From assembly GCA_037127255.1 (NCBI GenBank), contig JBANSL010000014.1, forward strand, positions 2,792,501 to 2,856,500: a DNA stretch of 64,000 nt, in the 5' to 3' direction. Shown here in pieces: positions 21,701 through 34,020 of this stretch (its first letter is position 1; the number at the start of each line of letters is the position of its first letter). The translations under genes and the position numbers were made by a program. Under the pieces are notes generated by a model that saw only the letters and a program-made list of their open reading frames with translations, was not told the origin of the DNA and ran no database searches. The DNA comes from Persicaria tinctoria. Lineage: Eukaryota; Streptophyta; Magnoliopsida; Caryophyllales; Polygonaceae.

Positions 21701-22024
21701 TTACTATTCTAATGATAATGTTTACTCAAGCCTCGACGGGAATTAGAAAATGAAGGAGTTTGTTCAGCCCCAACCGAAAAAAGATAACCGAAAAGGGATA
21801 AGATAAGACCCTTTCGAAAATTTGTTCAAACCCTTTCGGAATTTTTGTCAAACTCATAGGAGGGTTTATTTACGGTTGTTCACTTGGTCTGGGATTTTAA
21901 TAATTATATACAAATAAAAATACTCCGTATATAAGAAACAAAGATATAAATATATATACTGTATATAATTACCATTTTATTCATTTTATTTGTCCATTAA
22001 TTTATTTATTAATTGTGGGTTGAA
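21701..22024. other. AT-rich DNA, nothing recognised
   Basis: No coding potential or clear repeat boundary in this stretch. Confidence 0.5.
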
Positions 22025-22499
22025 TTAGGAGGCCCATGGGACTATGGGAGATTGGGAGTATACAGGAGGCATCGGCGACGCCAAAAAGCAACAGACACCG
22101 GTAAGGCTTCCAAGGCGGCGAAGAAGGCACACCGGAAGAAGCCCGACGGCACCGAACATAATAGGCGATTGAAAGCACACCCCCACCGGCCACACACGAC
22201 GGCAGACGGCGAACGAAACTCCACCGAACACCAGGCCATGGCAGCAGATGGGAGCGAGGATGAGCGCTTATGGAATCCGAGCCACCAGGGCCGACTGCGA
22301 GACTCAACGAAACTAGAGCTTTACGACACCAACAGGTGAGTGAGCAGGCGATCCGGGAAGACGAGCCACCCGGAAGCAGTGTATCGGAGCCAAAACGGTC
22401 CGAAGAAAAACCATCCGACCAAACCTCCAAAGGGAAGAAAGAGGGATGGAGATGCTCGAATCGTGCCGATCAAAATCAGATCTGGGGGAAGTAGACTTA
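22025..22499. repeat. GC-rich non-coding block, likely LINE untranslated region
   Basis: A compositional island (many CGGC/GCCG words) in AT-rich DNA. The last part (about 22455-22500, CGATCAAAATCAGATCTGGG then GTAGACTTAG) recurs near 27385-27430. Overlapping small frames exist on both strands with no family resemblance. It probably belongs to the 5' or 3' untranslated part of a LINE of this region. Confidence 0.35.
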
Positions 22500-23387
22500 G
22501 CCCTTGCTTGGTATTGATATCTTGATATGGGAATGGATATCAGCGATATCCATATCCCCGTTTGGTATATGGGTATATCGATATCAACTTGATATCCCCA
22601 TATCCCCGCCCTTTGTAAAAAAACTCTGTTTGATATCTCCCAAAAACCACCGGTATCACGCCTAGAAGAAAAAGAACGTCTTCTTCGTTGCTCCTTGCTC
22701 AGGGGTTCGCTGCTCCATTGCTTCTCAAGGTAAGCTCTCCTCCATTTCAATGTCGTCTCCTTCATACATCATTCACACCCCGCTTCTCTGATTGTTCTCC
22801 ACTTCTCTGATTGTGTGATTTTTGACATCTCCATACCTAGGGTTTGTTTGATATTTTTCGATCTGTTTTGTTTCGACATCATAGGTTGATTTCGTTTTTT
22901 TTTTTACATCTATTGCTTATTTTCAATTTGATTTTTCAGATCTATAGGTTGATTTCCAGGTTTGTTTGATGTATCGACACATTTGGGTATTTGTTGGCTA
23001 ATTTGGGGCAATATTTAATATGCTGATTTTTGGAATCGTTCTTGCTTGAATTCGATTTTCCTCAAGTTTGTGCTTTGAACCTTTAAAAAAAAATCATTCC
23101 TTCAAAGCATTATTGGATTAGTTTTTCATTCAGAGGTTGAATTGCAAGACATGCTAGATTTTGAGTGAAATTTGGCCTCTTTGTCCTTAAAAAATGCTTA
23201 CACTGCTTTAGAATTCATGAATGATGAATGTCATATAACACTAGTTTTATCAACTCTGCAAACTCATATTCTGATATCCTGCAATGCCAAACAGGGATAT
23301 ATCAGATATCAGATTTGATACCCATATCCCTGATATCCATATCTGATACCCATATCTGATATCAGGATATGGATACCAAATAGGGGC
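22500..23387. mobile_element. PIF/Harbinger-like non-autonomous element, TTA TSD
   Basis: The 888-bp element starts GCCCTTGCTTGGTATTGATA and ends ATATGGATACCAAATAGGGGC; the ends are imperfect inverted repeats, and both subterminal parts are dense in GATATC words. TTA flanks it on both sides (22497-22499, 23388-23390), within a slightly longer shared CTTAG. The interrupted host sequence GTAGACTTAGATCTA is found intact near 27419-27435, which confirms the insertion. Inside, near 22640-22740, lies a leader-like segment ending CTTCTCAAG|GTAAGC, perhaps the 5' exon of the autonomous parent. Confidence 0.7.
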
Positions 23388-26300
23388 TTAGATCTACAAA
23401 GCCCCTGATCGAGGATTTTCAGTCGCCTTAAATCCTATCAAATAAATCCGACTAACCTAACTAATGTAGTTTGGCAAGTACGGGTCGATCCCACAGAGAG
23501 TCAATGATTTGTATGCAAATCAGAGTGTGTCAACAAGAACAAGAAACAAAGAGGGGGGATTTCGATGGTTTAAACTAACTAAGAATGCAAAAGTAAGAAA
23601 AATAATAAAGTAAAGCAGATTAAATGGATGAATGTGAGAGAATAGCTCAGGTCAATCAATTTCAGTAATCAGGTTTGTTCATTGATCATTGATATCGAAA
23701 AGATAACTTCCTCTTGAATACTTTGTTGTGGAAAGACTAGGTCTTTTCAATCCAATTCCTTATCGAATCTAGTTAACAGGACAACCAGACCCTGAAAACC
23801 CTAATTATCAAACAATCTTGAAACTATCAAGATTCAATTCAATAATCGATTAAGCTTAAAGGAAATCAACAAAGACAATCGACGCGCACAACCAGTTATT
23901 GCATCAATTGCAAATCAATTCTCTATACAAATCCCTAAATCAACCAGTTTCAGAGATTTATACTTTGCTACTCAAGGATATAGATAACTCAACCAGTAAT
24001 TACCTATATCCAGCTATAGATTATCATGAATAAGCATCAGTTGATCAGGCTAATAAAAATTCACGAAAACCCTAAACATTCGGCGCAGAGAATCAATAAT
24101 ATTCGGAGAGGAGTATAAAGAAATAGAAATCTCACAATGAAATTGCAAACCTGAAGCTTCGATTAATCTCCCTAAGTAAAGGAGTTTAGTTGCTCATGTT
24201 TGATGAGAAAACCCCGAAAATCTCTATTCTACGTCTAACCATGTCTGATGTCCTGCTTCTCCAAACTTTCCACTCCCAACTTAACCTAATTTTCTCCTTC
24301 TAATAATAATAATAACATATTAATGAAATAACAAATCCAAAAGAATCACTAAAGCCCAAAGCCCAACAAAAACGCAGCCCAACTCGTCCTTCCCTATGCC
24401 GAAAACTGCACAGACCGAATTTTGTTCAGTACCCAGATTTGAAGTCCTGATTCTGCTGTTTTTAAGGCCGAATTCAGAAAAGTCATAAACACGAAAGTTG
24501 TAGGTTTTCGAATCATCTTTCCAACAAGTATAAGTACTCCCAGATCTGATAACTACAGCATTCGAACGACTTGTTTTAGTGCAGCGTCGCCAACCTGGAC
24601 AGCTCCAATCCTTTGCACATGTTTGGCCCCTCTCCTCAACTCTAGTGTTCTTCTATTCTCATCCTATCTTCCAAAATTGGCTCGAGCTTAGCTTCACCTC
24701 TTTACAATCACCTGAAATCATGCACAAAACTCGTAGATTCCGACTCTAATTGAAACATAATCAAAACATAAAAACTACTCTAACTCATGCATTTTACCAT
24801 ACCTAAACCTATCTAAATGCTTATATTAACACTACCTAAATGTGCATGATCAAACTCCCCCACACTTGAACCTTTCTTGTCCTCAAGAAAACAAAATCAA
24901 TCCAATCAAGCATCCTACAAATACACTCTTCATGCATTTACCTCGTCAAAACACAATCCAAACCAAATAGAAGACATAAGACAATAATCAACATCATCAC
25001 ATGTATTTGAGCAACTCAAAGGCTTAGGCACATTTCAATCCAACCTCACCGGATACATAAAGTGTTTCACTCATCGCTCTTGTGTTTAGGCTAAGTCAAT
25101 TCCGCTCAAACTCAATCCAATGCAACTAAACTCTATGAAAGTTGAAATTCACATCAACATGTCCACCATAAGTGAAATTACAAGCAATAATCATCATGAG
25201 GTCTTGTAAGGGTTGCAATGGGACTCGGTAAGAAAATTAAGGTAGAGAATGTTTTTGGTTTGTGGTGTTCATAATCCGGGAACTAAGCTCCTAGTAACCA
25301 ATTGCAAGCTCAACCAAAACTTATCACAAACCATCAAACTCAAGCCTCAAGCACAACACAATACAAGACTTTCTTTAGACCAAACAATACTCCCAAATCA
25401 TTTCTAAAGATGATGAAGAATTGTTCTTTTTATTGAAACTCTTTTTTTTTTACTTTTGTTTTTTTCTTCTTTTTTTTTTCTTTCTTTCTCTCTCGACTTT
25501 TACTCCTACGTGAATTTTATTCTCCATAGGCCCCGAGTATACATATATACACATAAATTCATAGAACCAATCCTCATAAAAAGCGCCAAATGAATCAACA
25601 CAATACACAATCTCATTCTCAAAGCACTCACTCAACTCAAATCATCATTTCACCAATTCTAATCCTAATTCCCAGATGGGTTAGGCTACAATTGGCTAAG
25701 GATAATTTTTTGTGGAGCTACAAAGATAGGCTAATAGGCTTAGTTTGGCTTCAAACAATGGATGATATGCAAGGGAAGATAGGGAATATCATGGCTCAGT
25801 AACAATCATGCCTTAATCATGCGAAAATCACAAGTAATGATCAACATATACGGCCTTGACATAGATATCAATCCCAATTCTCAGAGGTAGTCACATTGGA
25901 GAGTATCACACATAAGAAGCAAAGAGGACATCCATAAAGCATAGTCCTAATAAGGCTAACAAAAACTCACAAGGTAAATTTTCGCTGGATTTCAATGCCA
26001 CCTAAAATGTAAGAGTTATACATGCTCAATCAATCCATTATCTTATGCTCCCATAGATTACAAATTAGACGAGGATCAACAATTCAAGCATATCATGAGA
26101 CTTATAATTAGATTAAGAAGACAAGTTGTACAGATGTGGTTATCTCATAGATCCTAAATCTAGAATGTTATGCATGCTGATTTTTTTTCTTTTTATATGA
26201 TTTTCTGTTTTTTTTTAAATGCAAGACTAAGAAAAATAACCATAAATGCAAAAACAAGAAAGAGATATATACAATGCAATCTAAATGCAAACATGTAAAT

Positions 26301-26984
26301 GTTGTCTCCCCCACACTTAATTCACACATTGTCCTCAATGTGAAAAATGAAAGAGAAAGGAAGAAAACACTTACAGAGTCCTCTACATATCAAGCGGAGG
26401 TGATGAATTCAAGCACAAGAGTGTGATGAGTCATTGTTCTTTCTCGTCTCGATCTCAAGGAGACACCACAACCTCAAGGAAACACCCCAATCTAATCTCT
26501 ACAACCAAAGACAAGGCAACACCAACAAAGAAATATTTGTTGTCCCGGCAAGGACAACTCACAATAATAATCAATGATGTCAATCTACTCAAAACAACAA
26601 CCAACAAAGTCACAAACATCAACAATTTGCAAATCAATAACAATTAAGCATAAATTGATCAAAACTAAAATCAATAAATTCAATAAGAAACTCCTATCAA
26701 GTTCAAAATCAAAAAGCAAGATCAATTCAAACGCTCAAGACTCATGATTCCCAAATTCGGCCGAGTTTTGTGGCACACCCGAGTTTTCTTCCGTCTTCAG
26801 AAACAACTGTTTATTTTTATTCTGAATTTTTAATTAAGGGGAAACATGAAACGTTGGAGTCTTGTACTAGGGTTTTAGTTTTTGTTTTTCAATCGAACAG
26901 GGGGAACCACGAACAGGTTTGTGTACGTAGTTTGATTTCCTAATGTTTGCTAATTTATCGATTATGAACAACTAATCCTCTTTG
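23388..26984. repeat. Non-coding repetitive block, probable large retroelement remains
   Basis: About 3.6 kb without a credible coding frame. It contains words often seen in plant LTR-element spacer regions (CGGGTCGATCCCACAGAGAG near 23481, CTCCCCCACACTTGAAC near 24855, CTCCCCCACACTTAATTC near 26307), C-rich and A-rich on the plus strand. A 135-bp segment at 24045-24180 is inverted at 26988-27122. Type uncertain. Confidence 0.35.
24045..24180. repeat. Left arm of a widely spaced inverted repeat
   Basis: The reverse complement of this stretch closely resembles 26988-27122 (shared words: ATTAATCGAAGCTTCAGGTT, ATTTCATTGTGAGATTTC, TTTAGGGTTTTCGTGAATTT). The arms are about 2.8 kb apart. Confidence 0.6.
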
Positions 26985-26987
26985 CTC

Positions 26988-27122
26988 GGGGAAATTAATC
27001 GAAGCTTCAGGTTTTTTATTTCATTGTGAGATTTCCGTTCTTAATACTCTTCGTTGAATATTATCAATTCTTTGCTTAGATTGTTTAGGGTTTTCGTGAA
27101 TTTCCGTTAGTCTGATCAACAG
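26988..27122. repeat. Right arm of a widely spaced inverted repeat
   Basis: Inverted partner of 24045-24180. It ends with GTCTGATCAACAGGG at the start of the duplicated GC-richer block, so the two blocks may share a junction. Confidence 0.6.
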
Positions 27123-27712
27123 GGCCTGACCTCACCCAAATCAATTTTGGATTTTGATCGAAACCAAAACGGATTAACGAGGCTATGGATACCATAAACG
27201 CGATGTGCAACCGGCGACTCACCGGAGTTTTGACATGGCCGGAGCCGGGGTGAGGACGGTCGGAGCCAGGGTGAGGACGGCCGGAGCCGGGTTGATGAAG
27301 GTCGGTGCCGTGGTTGAGTCTTCTCCTCTCTCTAGAAAACTAGAGAGAGGCAGAGCGTTTTCCTCTCTTTTTTCTATTGTTTGGTTCGAATCGTGTCGAT
27401 CAAATTCAGATCTAGGGAAGTAGACTTAGATCTATAAAAGCCCCAAATCAATTTTGGGTTTTTGATCGAAACCAAAACGGATTAACGAGACTATGGATAC
27501 CGTAAACGTGATGTCCAACCGGTGACTCACCGGAGTTTTGCCATGGCCGGAGCCGGGTTGATGAAGGCCGGAGCCGTGGTTAAGTCTTCTCCTCTCTCTA
27601 GAAAACTAGAGAGAGGAGAGAGCGTTTTCCACTCATTCATTGAAAATTTAATATTTTCCGCAAGGCTGTCCTTGGATGGTGGTCCAATAGGGCCTGACCT
27701 CACCCAAATCTT
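27122..27712. repeat. Two tandem GC-richer units bounded by a 21-bp direct repeat
   Basis: GGGCCTGACCTCACCCAAAT occurs at both ends (27122 and 27691). In between, 27143-27350 and 27445-27630 are imperfect direct copies (AAACCAAAACGGATTAACGA, ACTCACCGGAGTTTTG, GGCCGGAGCCGG, AGTCTTCTCCTCTCTCTAGA). The first copy also carries a short internal repeat of GGCCGGAGCC / GTGAGGACGG. No coding. Confidence 0.6.
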
Positions 27713-28289
27713 TACCTTATAAAAAAAAGAATTATAGCTTCATTATGCTATTGTGGGTCTTAGTCTATAAGTAGCCATCACTTCATGCAGAACACGGGAC
27801 AAAACTCCTGAATGATGTAGGAGAGAATTGATAGGTAAAGGTTATCTTTTTTAGTAGAAGCAGTCATTTTAAAAAAAAAATATTAGAATTTACATATTGA
27901 AACACAAGGAATGTTTATTGAGACAATATTTGTCATTGTAGAGAGAAATTAATCGGAAAAACCCCCAAGGCCCCAAGGGATATGTATATAGTGATAAAAT
28001 ATATGTGTGTGTCTATTTGTAAATAAAAATAAATTACATTCAGTTTTTTTTACGTTAAAATGGAAAATTTTGGATTTAAAAAAAAATAATTACATAGTCC
28101 TACCACATGGCGCGTCCTGGTTGGGTCGTGTGACAGCACCAGATGTATTTTTTTCCCTAGGGGTAAAACGTCGCCTTTCGCTCCTTTTGAGAGAAACGAT
28201 ATCGTTTTGGGTGTCTTTTTGTATAAAAAAAATTACACTGGGGCAATGCTCTTAAAGGCTAACATATATATGAGCTTGTCGCTAGTAGA
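27713..28289. other. AT-rich intergenic DNA
   Basis: No gene or clear repeat recognised. A frame at 28007-28255 has no family resemblance. Confidence 0.5.
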
Positions 28290-28445
28290 TTTTTTTTTAT
28301 TAGATAAGAATTCGAGTTCAGACATATCTGAAACTCGAGGGTCGATCAGATCGGTAGATGGAAAAACCGTGTAAAAAGCAAACATACAACAATACATAAA
28401 TTAAAGGTGCAAACTCAGGCTTGCAGATGAGCCTCTTGGACGGGT
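28290..28445 (-). mobile_element. 5'-truncated LINE tail
   Basis: A T-run at about 28290-28298, then ATTAGATAAGAATTCGAG and the family words TCTGAAACTCGAGGGTCGAT. This is the same 3' end as at 21272 and 14907, on the minus strand. No target duplication could be set with confidence. Confidence 0.6.
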
Positions 28446-29062
28446 TCTTCCTTTTTTCTTTCTTTTTTTTGACCGATGTGGTGGGGCTCACCAATAAACT
28501 TATTCTAACAATTTCAATTAATAGTAGTATGTTTTATCTGAGTATATAATAACATTTATATGGTTTTGATTCTTTCATAATGTTGGATAAATTTAGACAA
28601 TTCTTGCTAATATTGATTATAATGTGAGTTGCATTGGTCAATAATGAGTTAATGAGTTGTTGTACGTTGGATTTATATTTTATTTGATCTGTATATATAA
28701 TCCGAGGATCAAATGTGCTTCGAAGCATTAATTTTTCATGCATTTCTCAATGTCCTCAAATTAATAATATAGAAATTTGTCGTAAATATGAAGCATGAAG
28801 GCGACAGTTTTTTGTGATTAAACTTTTTGATAAAATATCTTGTATTTTGCTTACAAAGGGTATTTAAAACAACCCTTAATTTGCACTTATTTGGCCATAT
28901 ATGAACATCTACATTGGGTATGTGGTTTTGTGAATATAGAAGTGATAGACATTGCCATTTTGGAGGTTAGAAACTATAGGAAGCTTGTAGGCATGAAACT
29001 CCTCAATAACACTTCATGCCAATGTTGCATGTTGACGTTACCAACCTCATGCCAAGAGACAT
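28446..29062. other. AT-rich DNA flanking the tandem array
   Basis: No gene recognised. The last part (about 28990-29062) leads into the 5' flank that is repeated at 30190-30261. Confidence 0.5.
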
Positions 29063-32000
29063 TGAATGTTGCTAGTTTTTGTTGCAAGGTAGAATAGGAT
29101 TGGATACCGCGTTTTACGCCATTTTCTCGCCTTCTATCCTGCATTTGAAAAGTTGTCAGTCATTCAGTTTTCAGAAACGCTACGTAATTTTACGTGTCGT
29201 CTGTCTTTAATTTATGTTTTTTTCCACATAAGTAATGCTTTTATCCTAGATTCGAATCTAGTTTCTTGGGTATGTTATATTTTTTTTTTCCGGACAATCT
29301 TAACATTGAAATTATTTCAAATTTTATATAGAAGATTAATAAAAGATTTCATATTTCCCCTTTAAGAAACACTATATTGCTCGCCTTCTATCCTGCATTT
29401 GAAAAGTTGTCGGTCATTCAGTTTTCAGAAACGCTACATAATTTTACGTGTCGTCTGTCTTTAATTTATGTTTTTTTTTCACATAATTAATGCATTTATC
29501 CTAGATTCACATTGCTAGTTTCTTGGTTTTGTTATATATTTTGTTCTCGGATAATCTTAACATTGAAATTTCGATTTTTATATAGAAGATTAATAAAAGA
29601 TTTCATATTTCCCCATTAAAAAACACAATATTGCTCGCCTTTTATCCTGCAGTTGAAAAGTTGTCAGTTATTCAGTTTTCAGAAATGTTACGTAATTTTA
29701 CGTGTCGTTTGTCTTTAATTTATGTTTTTTTTTATAATTTTTTTCACACAAGTAATGCCTTTATCCTAGATTCGAATCTAGTTCCTTGGTTATGTTATAT
29801 TTTTTTTTCGGATAATCTTAACATTGAAATTTCAAATTTTATAGATATAGAAGATTAATAAAAGATTTCATATTTCCCCATTAAGAAACACAATATTGCT
29901 CGCCTTCTATCCTGCATTTGAAAAGTTGTCGGTCATTCAGTTTTCAGAAATGCTACGTAATTTTACGTGTCGTCTGTCTTTAATTTACACTTTTTTAGTC
30001 TAATTATACAAAATTCTCTAATTTCCCTTTGTATATATAGGAATAGTAATCCATTTATCCTAAAGTGTGAGTTCACAACTCACAAGGTTTGAATTGCGAA
30101 TTTTCTAATCTCCTTTGTATAAAATAAAGTTCACATTGTTAGATTTAAATTTGATACATAAATAACGCTTTCCAAATCTGATAGTGCACTTGTGACATTG
30201 AATGTTGCTAGTTTTTGTTGCAAGTTAGAATAGGATTGGATACCGCGTTTTACGTCATTTTCTCGCCTTCTATCCTGCATTTGAAAAGTTGTCGGTCATT
30301 TAGTTTTCAGAAACGCTACGTAATTTTACGTGTCGTCTGTCTTTAATTTATGTTTTTTTAATTTTTTTTCACATAAGTAATGCTTTTATCATAGATTCGA
30401 ATTTAGTTTCTTGGTTATGTTATATATATTTTTTTTCCGGATAATCTTAACATTGAAATTTCAAATTTTATATAGACGATTAATAAAAGATTTCATATTT
30501 CCCCATTAAGAAACACAATATTGCTCGCCTTCTATCCTTCTATCCTACATTTGAAAAGTTGTCGGTCATTCAGTTTTCAGAAACGCTACGTAATTTTACC
30601 CGTCGTCTGTCTTTAATTTATGTTTTTTAATTTTTTTCACATAAAGTAATGCTTTTATCCTAGATTCGAATATAGTTTCTTGGTTATGTTATATATTTTT
30701 TTCGGGATAATCTTAACATTAAAATTTCAAATTTTATAGATATAGAAGATTAATAAAAGATTTCATATTTCCCCATTAAGAAACACAATATTGCTCGCCT
30801 TCTATCATACATTTGAAAAGTTGTCGGTCATTCAGTTTTCAGAAACGCTACGTAATTTTCCATGTCGTCTGTCTTTAATTTATGTTTTTTTTTATAATTT
30901 TTTTCACACAAGTAATGCCTTTATCCTAGATTCGAATCTAGTTCCTTGGTTATGTTATATATTTTTTCCGGATAATCTTAACATTGAAATTTCAAATTTT
31001 ATAGATATAGAAGATTAATAAAAGATTTCATATTTCCCCATTAAAAAACACAATATTTCTCGCCTTCTATCCTACATTTGAAAAGTTGTCGGTCATTCAG
31101 TTTTCAGAAACGCTACGTAATTTTACGTGTCGTCTGTCTGTAATTTATGTTTTTTTCCACATAAGTAATGCATTTATCCTAGATTCGCATTGCTAGTTTC
31201 TTGGTTCTGTTATATATTTTTTTTTCCGGATAATCTTAACATTGAAATTTCAAACCTTATATAGAAGATTAATAAAAGATTTCATATTTCCCCATTAAAA
31301 ACACAATATTACTCACCTTCTATTCTGAATTTGAAAAGTACGTTGTCGGTCATTCAGTTTTAGAAACGTACGTAATTTTACGTGTCGTCTGTCTTTAATT
31401 TATGTTTCTTTTCACAAAAGTATTGCATCTATCCTATCATTTTAAGATTCACATTGCTAGTTTCTTGGTTCTGTTATATTTTTCCCCGGATAATCTTAAC
31501 ATTGAAATTTCAAATTTTATGTATAAAAGATAGAAGATTAATAAAAGATTTCATATTTCCCCATTAAGAAACACAATATTGCTCGCCTTCTATCCTACAT
31601 TTGAAAAGTTGTCGGTCATTCAGGTTTCAGAAACGTTACGTAATTTTACGTGTCTTCTGTATTTAATTTATGTTTCTTTTCACATAACTAATGCATTAAT
31701 TTATTCTAACATTTTAAGATTCGTATTGCTAGTTTCTTGGTTTTGCTATATTATTTTTTCCGTATAATCTTAACATTGAAATTTCAAAATTTATATAGAA
31801 GATTAATAAAAGATTTCATATTTCCCCATTAAAGAACACAGTATTGCTCGTCTTCTATCCTGCATTTGAAAAGTTGTCGGTCATTCCGTTTTTAGAAACG
31901 TTACGAAATTTTATTCGTCGCCTGTCTTTAATTTATGTTTCTTTTCAATAAGTAATGCATTTAACCTAACATCCTAATTCGCATAGTTTTTTTATTCTGT

Positions 32001-32537
32001 TATTTTATTTTCCGGATTGAAATTTCAAATGATTAATAAAAGATTTCATATTTCCACATTAAGAAACACAATATTGCTCGCCTTCTATCCTGCATTTGAA
32101 AAGTTGTTGGTCATTCAGCTTTCAGAAACGTCACGTAGTTTTACGTGTCGTATCTCTTTAATTTATATTTCTTTTCACATAAGTAATGCATTTATCCTAA
32201 CATTTTAAGATTCGCATTGCTAGGTTTTTTATTCTGTTATATATTTTTCCTAGATAATCTTAACATTGAAATTTCAAATTTCATATAAAAAATTAATAAA
32301 AGATTTCACATTCCCCATTAAGAAACACAATATTGCTCGCCTTCTATACTGCATTTGAAAAGTTGTCGGTTATTCAGTTTTCAGAAACGTTACGTAAGCA
32401 TAAGTAAGCATAATATTTTAAGATTCGAATTGCTAGTTTCTTGATTCTCCTATATTTTTTCAGGATAATCTTAACATTTAAATTTAAAGATTAATAAAAG
32501 ATGATTTCATATTTCCCCATTAAGAAACACAATATTG
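29063..32537. repeat. Tandem array of 13 units of about 260 bp
   Basis: Each unit starts near CTCGCCTTCTATCCTGCATT. Starts are at about 29126, 29380, 29634, 29899, 30262, 30524, 30794, 31059, 31312, 31582, 31847, 32077 and 32336; spacing is mostly 253-270 bp. Every unit holds the inverted word CGTAATTTTACG (lost or altered in the last ones), a long T-run and ATTAATAAAAGATTTCATAT. Units 1-4 are followed by a 3' flank (29988-30200), then the 5' flank returns (30198-30261) and nine more units follow. Homopolymer length changes break every reading frame, so the array is not coding. Confidence 0.9.
29988..30200. repeat. 3' flank module inside the array, first copy
   Basis: This segment (AGTGTGAGTTCACAA, AAATAAAGTTCACATTGTTA, AACGCTTTCCAAATCT) appears again at 32630-32860 after the last unit. 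It shows that a whole flank-array-flank module was duplicated. Confidence 0.7.
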
Positions 32538-32629
32538 TCAATGGATAGGGAAATTCATACTTATTGCATATATAGACAACAAAGTGACGCTTTTTAGGCT
32601 TACTTCTTAGAATGGATGGTCCTTCATCT

Positions 32630-32860
32630 ATTACACTTTTACACTTTTAAACTTTTTTTCGTCTAATTCTACTAAATTATCTAATTTCCTTTATTTGTAT
32701 AGGAATATTAGTCCATTTATATAAAGTGTGAGTTCACAATTCACAAGGTTTGAACTGCGAATTTTCTAAGCCGCTTTGTATAAAATAAAGTTCACATTGT
32801 TAGATTTAAATTTCATATCATATATAAATAACGCTTTCCAAATCTTATAGCAACACTTGT
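32630..32860. repeat. 3' flank module, second copy
   Basis: Second copy of 29988-30200 with small indels, separated from the last array unit by about 90 bp of unique sequence. Confidence 0.7.
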
Positions 32861-33599
32861 GAGACTTGTTCAAACTTAATTAATCACATTCTATAAAATA
32901 AAAACCATAAAATAAAAACGTTTTCAAACCTCTTTGAAATTTATGAAAAGAAAATTAGTTTTACTACCTATAAAAGACTCTAATTAAATAACTCAATGGA
33001 ATATCATACTTGTTTGTATTTAACATTTTTTTCAACTTAAAAAAAAAAGAAAAGATTATGACGAATTATATCCCAAACATAATTTTTATGTGAAATATAG
33101 TTTTTAATTTGTATTAAAGTTAAGGATAGTTGTTATAAGACTAAAAAACACCAATCTATCTGCTATACTGTTGATTTTTATAAACATATAATAAATATAG
33201 ATGGTCTGAAAAGATAGAAATCTATTTGAGAATTAAAAGGGACCATTCTAATATTTTTCACTTATAAAAAAACACATCTATATTAATTTGACCAAAAATA
33301 TAAGTATATAAAATATTATATAATGAGAAAGGAAAGTAGTTTTGACTGTAGACTTTTCTATGCTTTTTGTTACTATTTTGTAGAGGCCTAAAGTGTGAGT
33401 TCCCATGCCTAAAGTTGATGTGAGGCTAATGTTATTGTCATGCTTTAGCTAAATTAGAAAACTATGATTTCATGAACCAAGAAAAAAGAGAGGAAAATTA
33501 TGATTTCCCACACTTAACTTAGACCTTAGACCTTTGCAACTTTAGATCTATGCTTCTGATTAATGAGGAGTACTAAATTTAATTAATACATATGTATCC
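32861..33599. other. AT-rich intergenic DNA
   Basis: Nothing recognised up to the truncated end of the gypsy element. Confidence 0.5.
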
Positions 33600-33605
33600 T
33601 ATTGA

Positions 33606-34020
33606 CCATATCTCCTATCTGCAACACCCTTTCAGTACGTTTGACGTCTGCAAAGTGTTTCATGCGTTCTCTAGCCGTCTCTAATCCCTCCTTTAGTGTG
33701 CTTAATGCCCTGTCTCTCTCCTGAAACTAGTCATCCAAGGCAACAGTTGTAACTGATCCTCCAGAAGTTATGCCCAGCTGTGGAGGTTGGTATCCATATA
33801 GAGCCTGAAAAGGTGACATTTTCAAGGTTGTGTGAAAGGTGGTATTGTACCACCATTCAGCTAAGGCAAGCCACTTGGCCCACTGTGTAGGCATAGCTGA
33901 GGTCATACATCTCAAGTAAGACTCCAAACATTGGTTCACCCTCTCAGTTTGGCCGTTTGTTTGTGGGTGGTAAGCTGTAGAGAGCTTGAGAGAGGTCCCT
34001 AAGTTGTTGAATAACTCCTT
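33606..34020 (-). pseudogene. Gypsy integrase C-terminal region, broken
   Basis: This continues the integrase from the previous frame after a stop at 34021. The catalytic-core tail (AYHPQTNGQTERVNQ type sequence around 33930-33970) and WAKWLALAEWWYNTTFH are clear, and GYQPPQ marks the usual region after the core. A stop at about 33724 separates it from an ERDRALSTLKEGL stretch. The sequence is lost at about 33600, before any chromodomain. Confidence 0.7.

Noticed and set aside
29631..32208. Recurring small frames with a hydrophobic look in the tandem array
   Set aside because: They recur only because the DNA unit recurs; T-run length changes shift the frame between units, so no protein is conserved.
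29126..32537. CRISPR-like array
   Set aside because: Units are about 260 bp, fully repeated without unique spacers, and the genome is a plant nuclear one.
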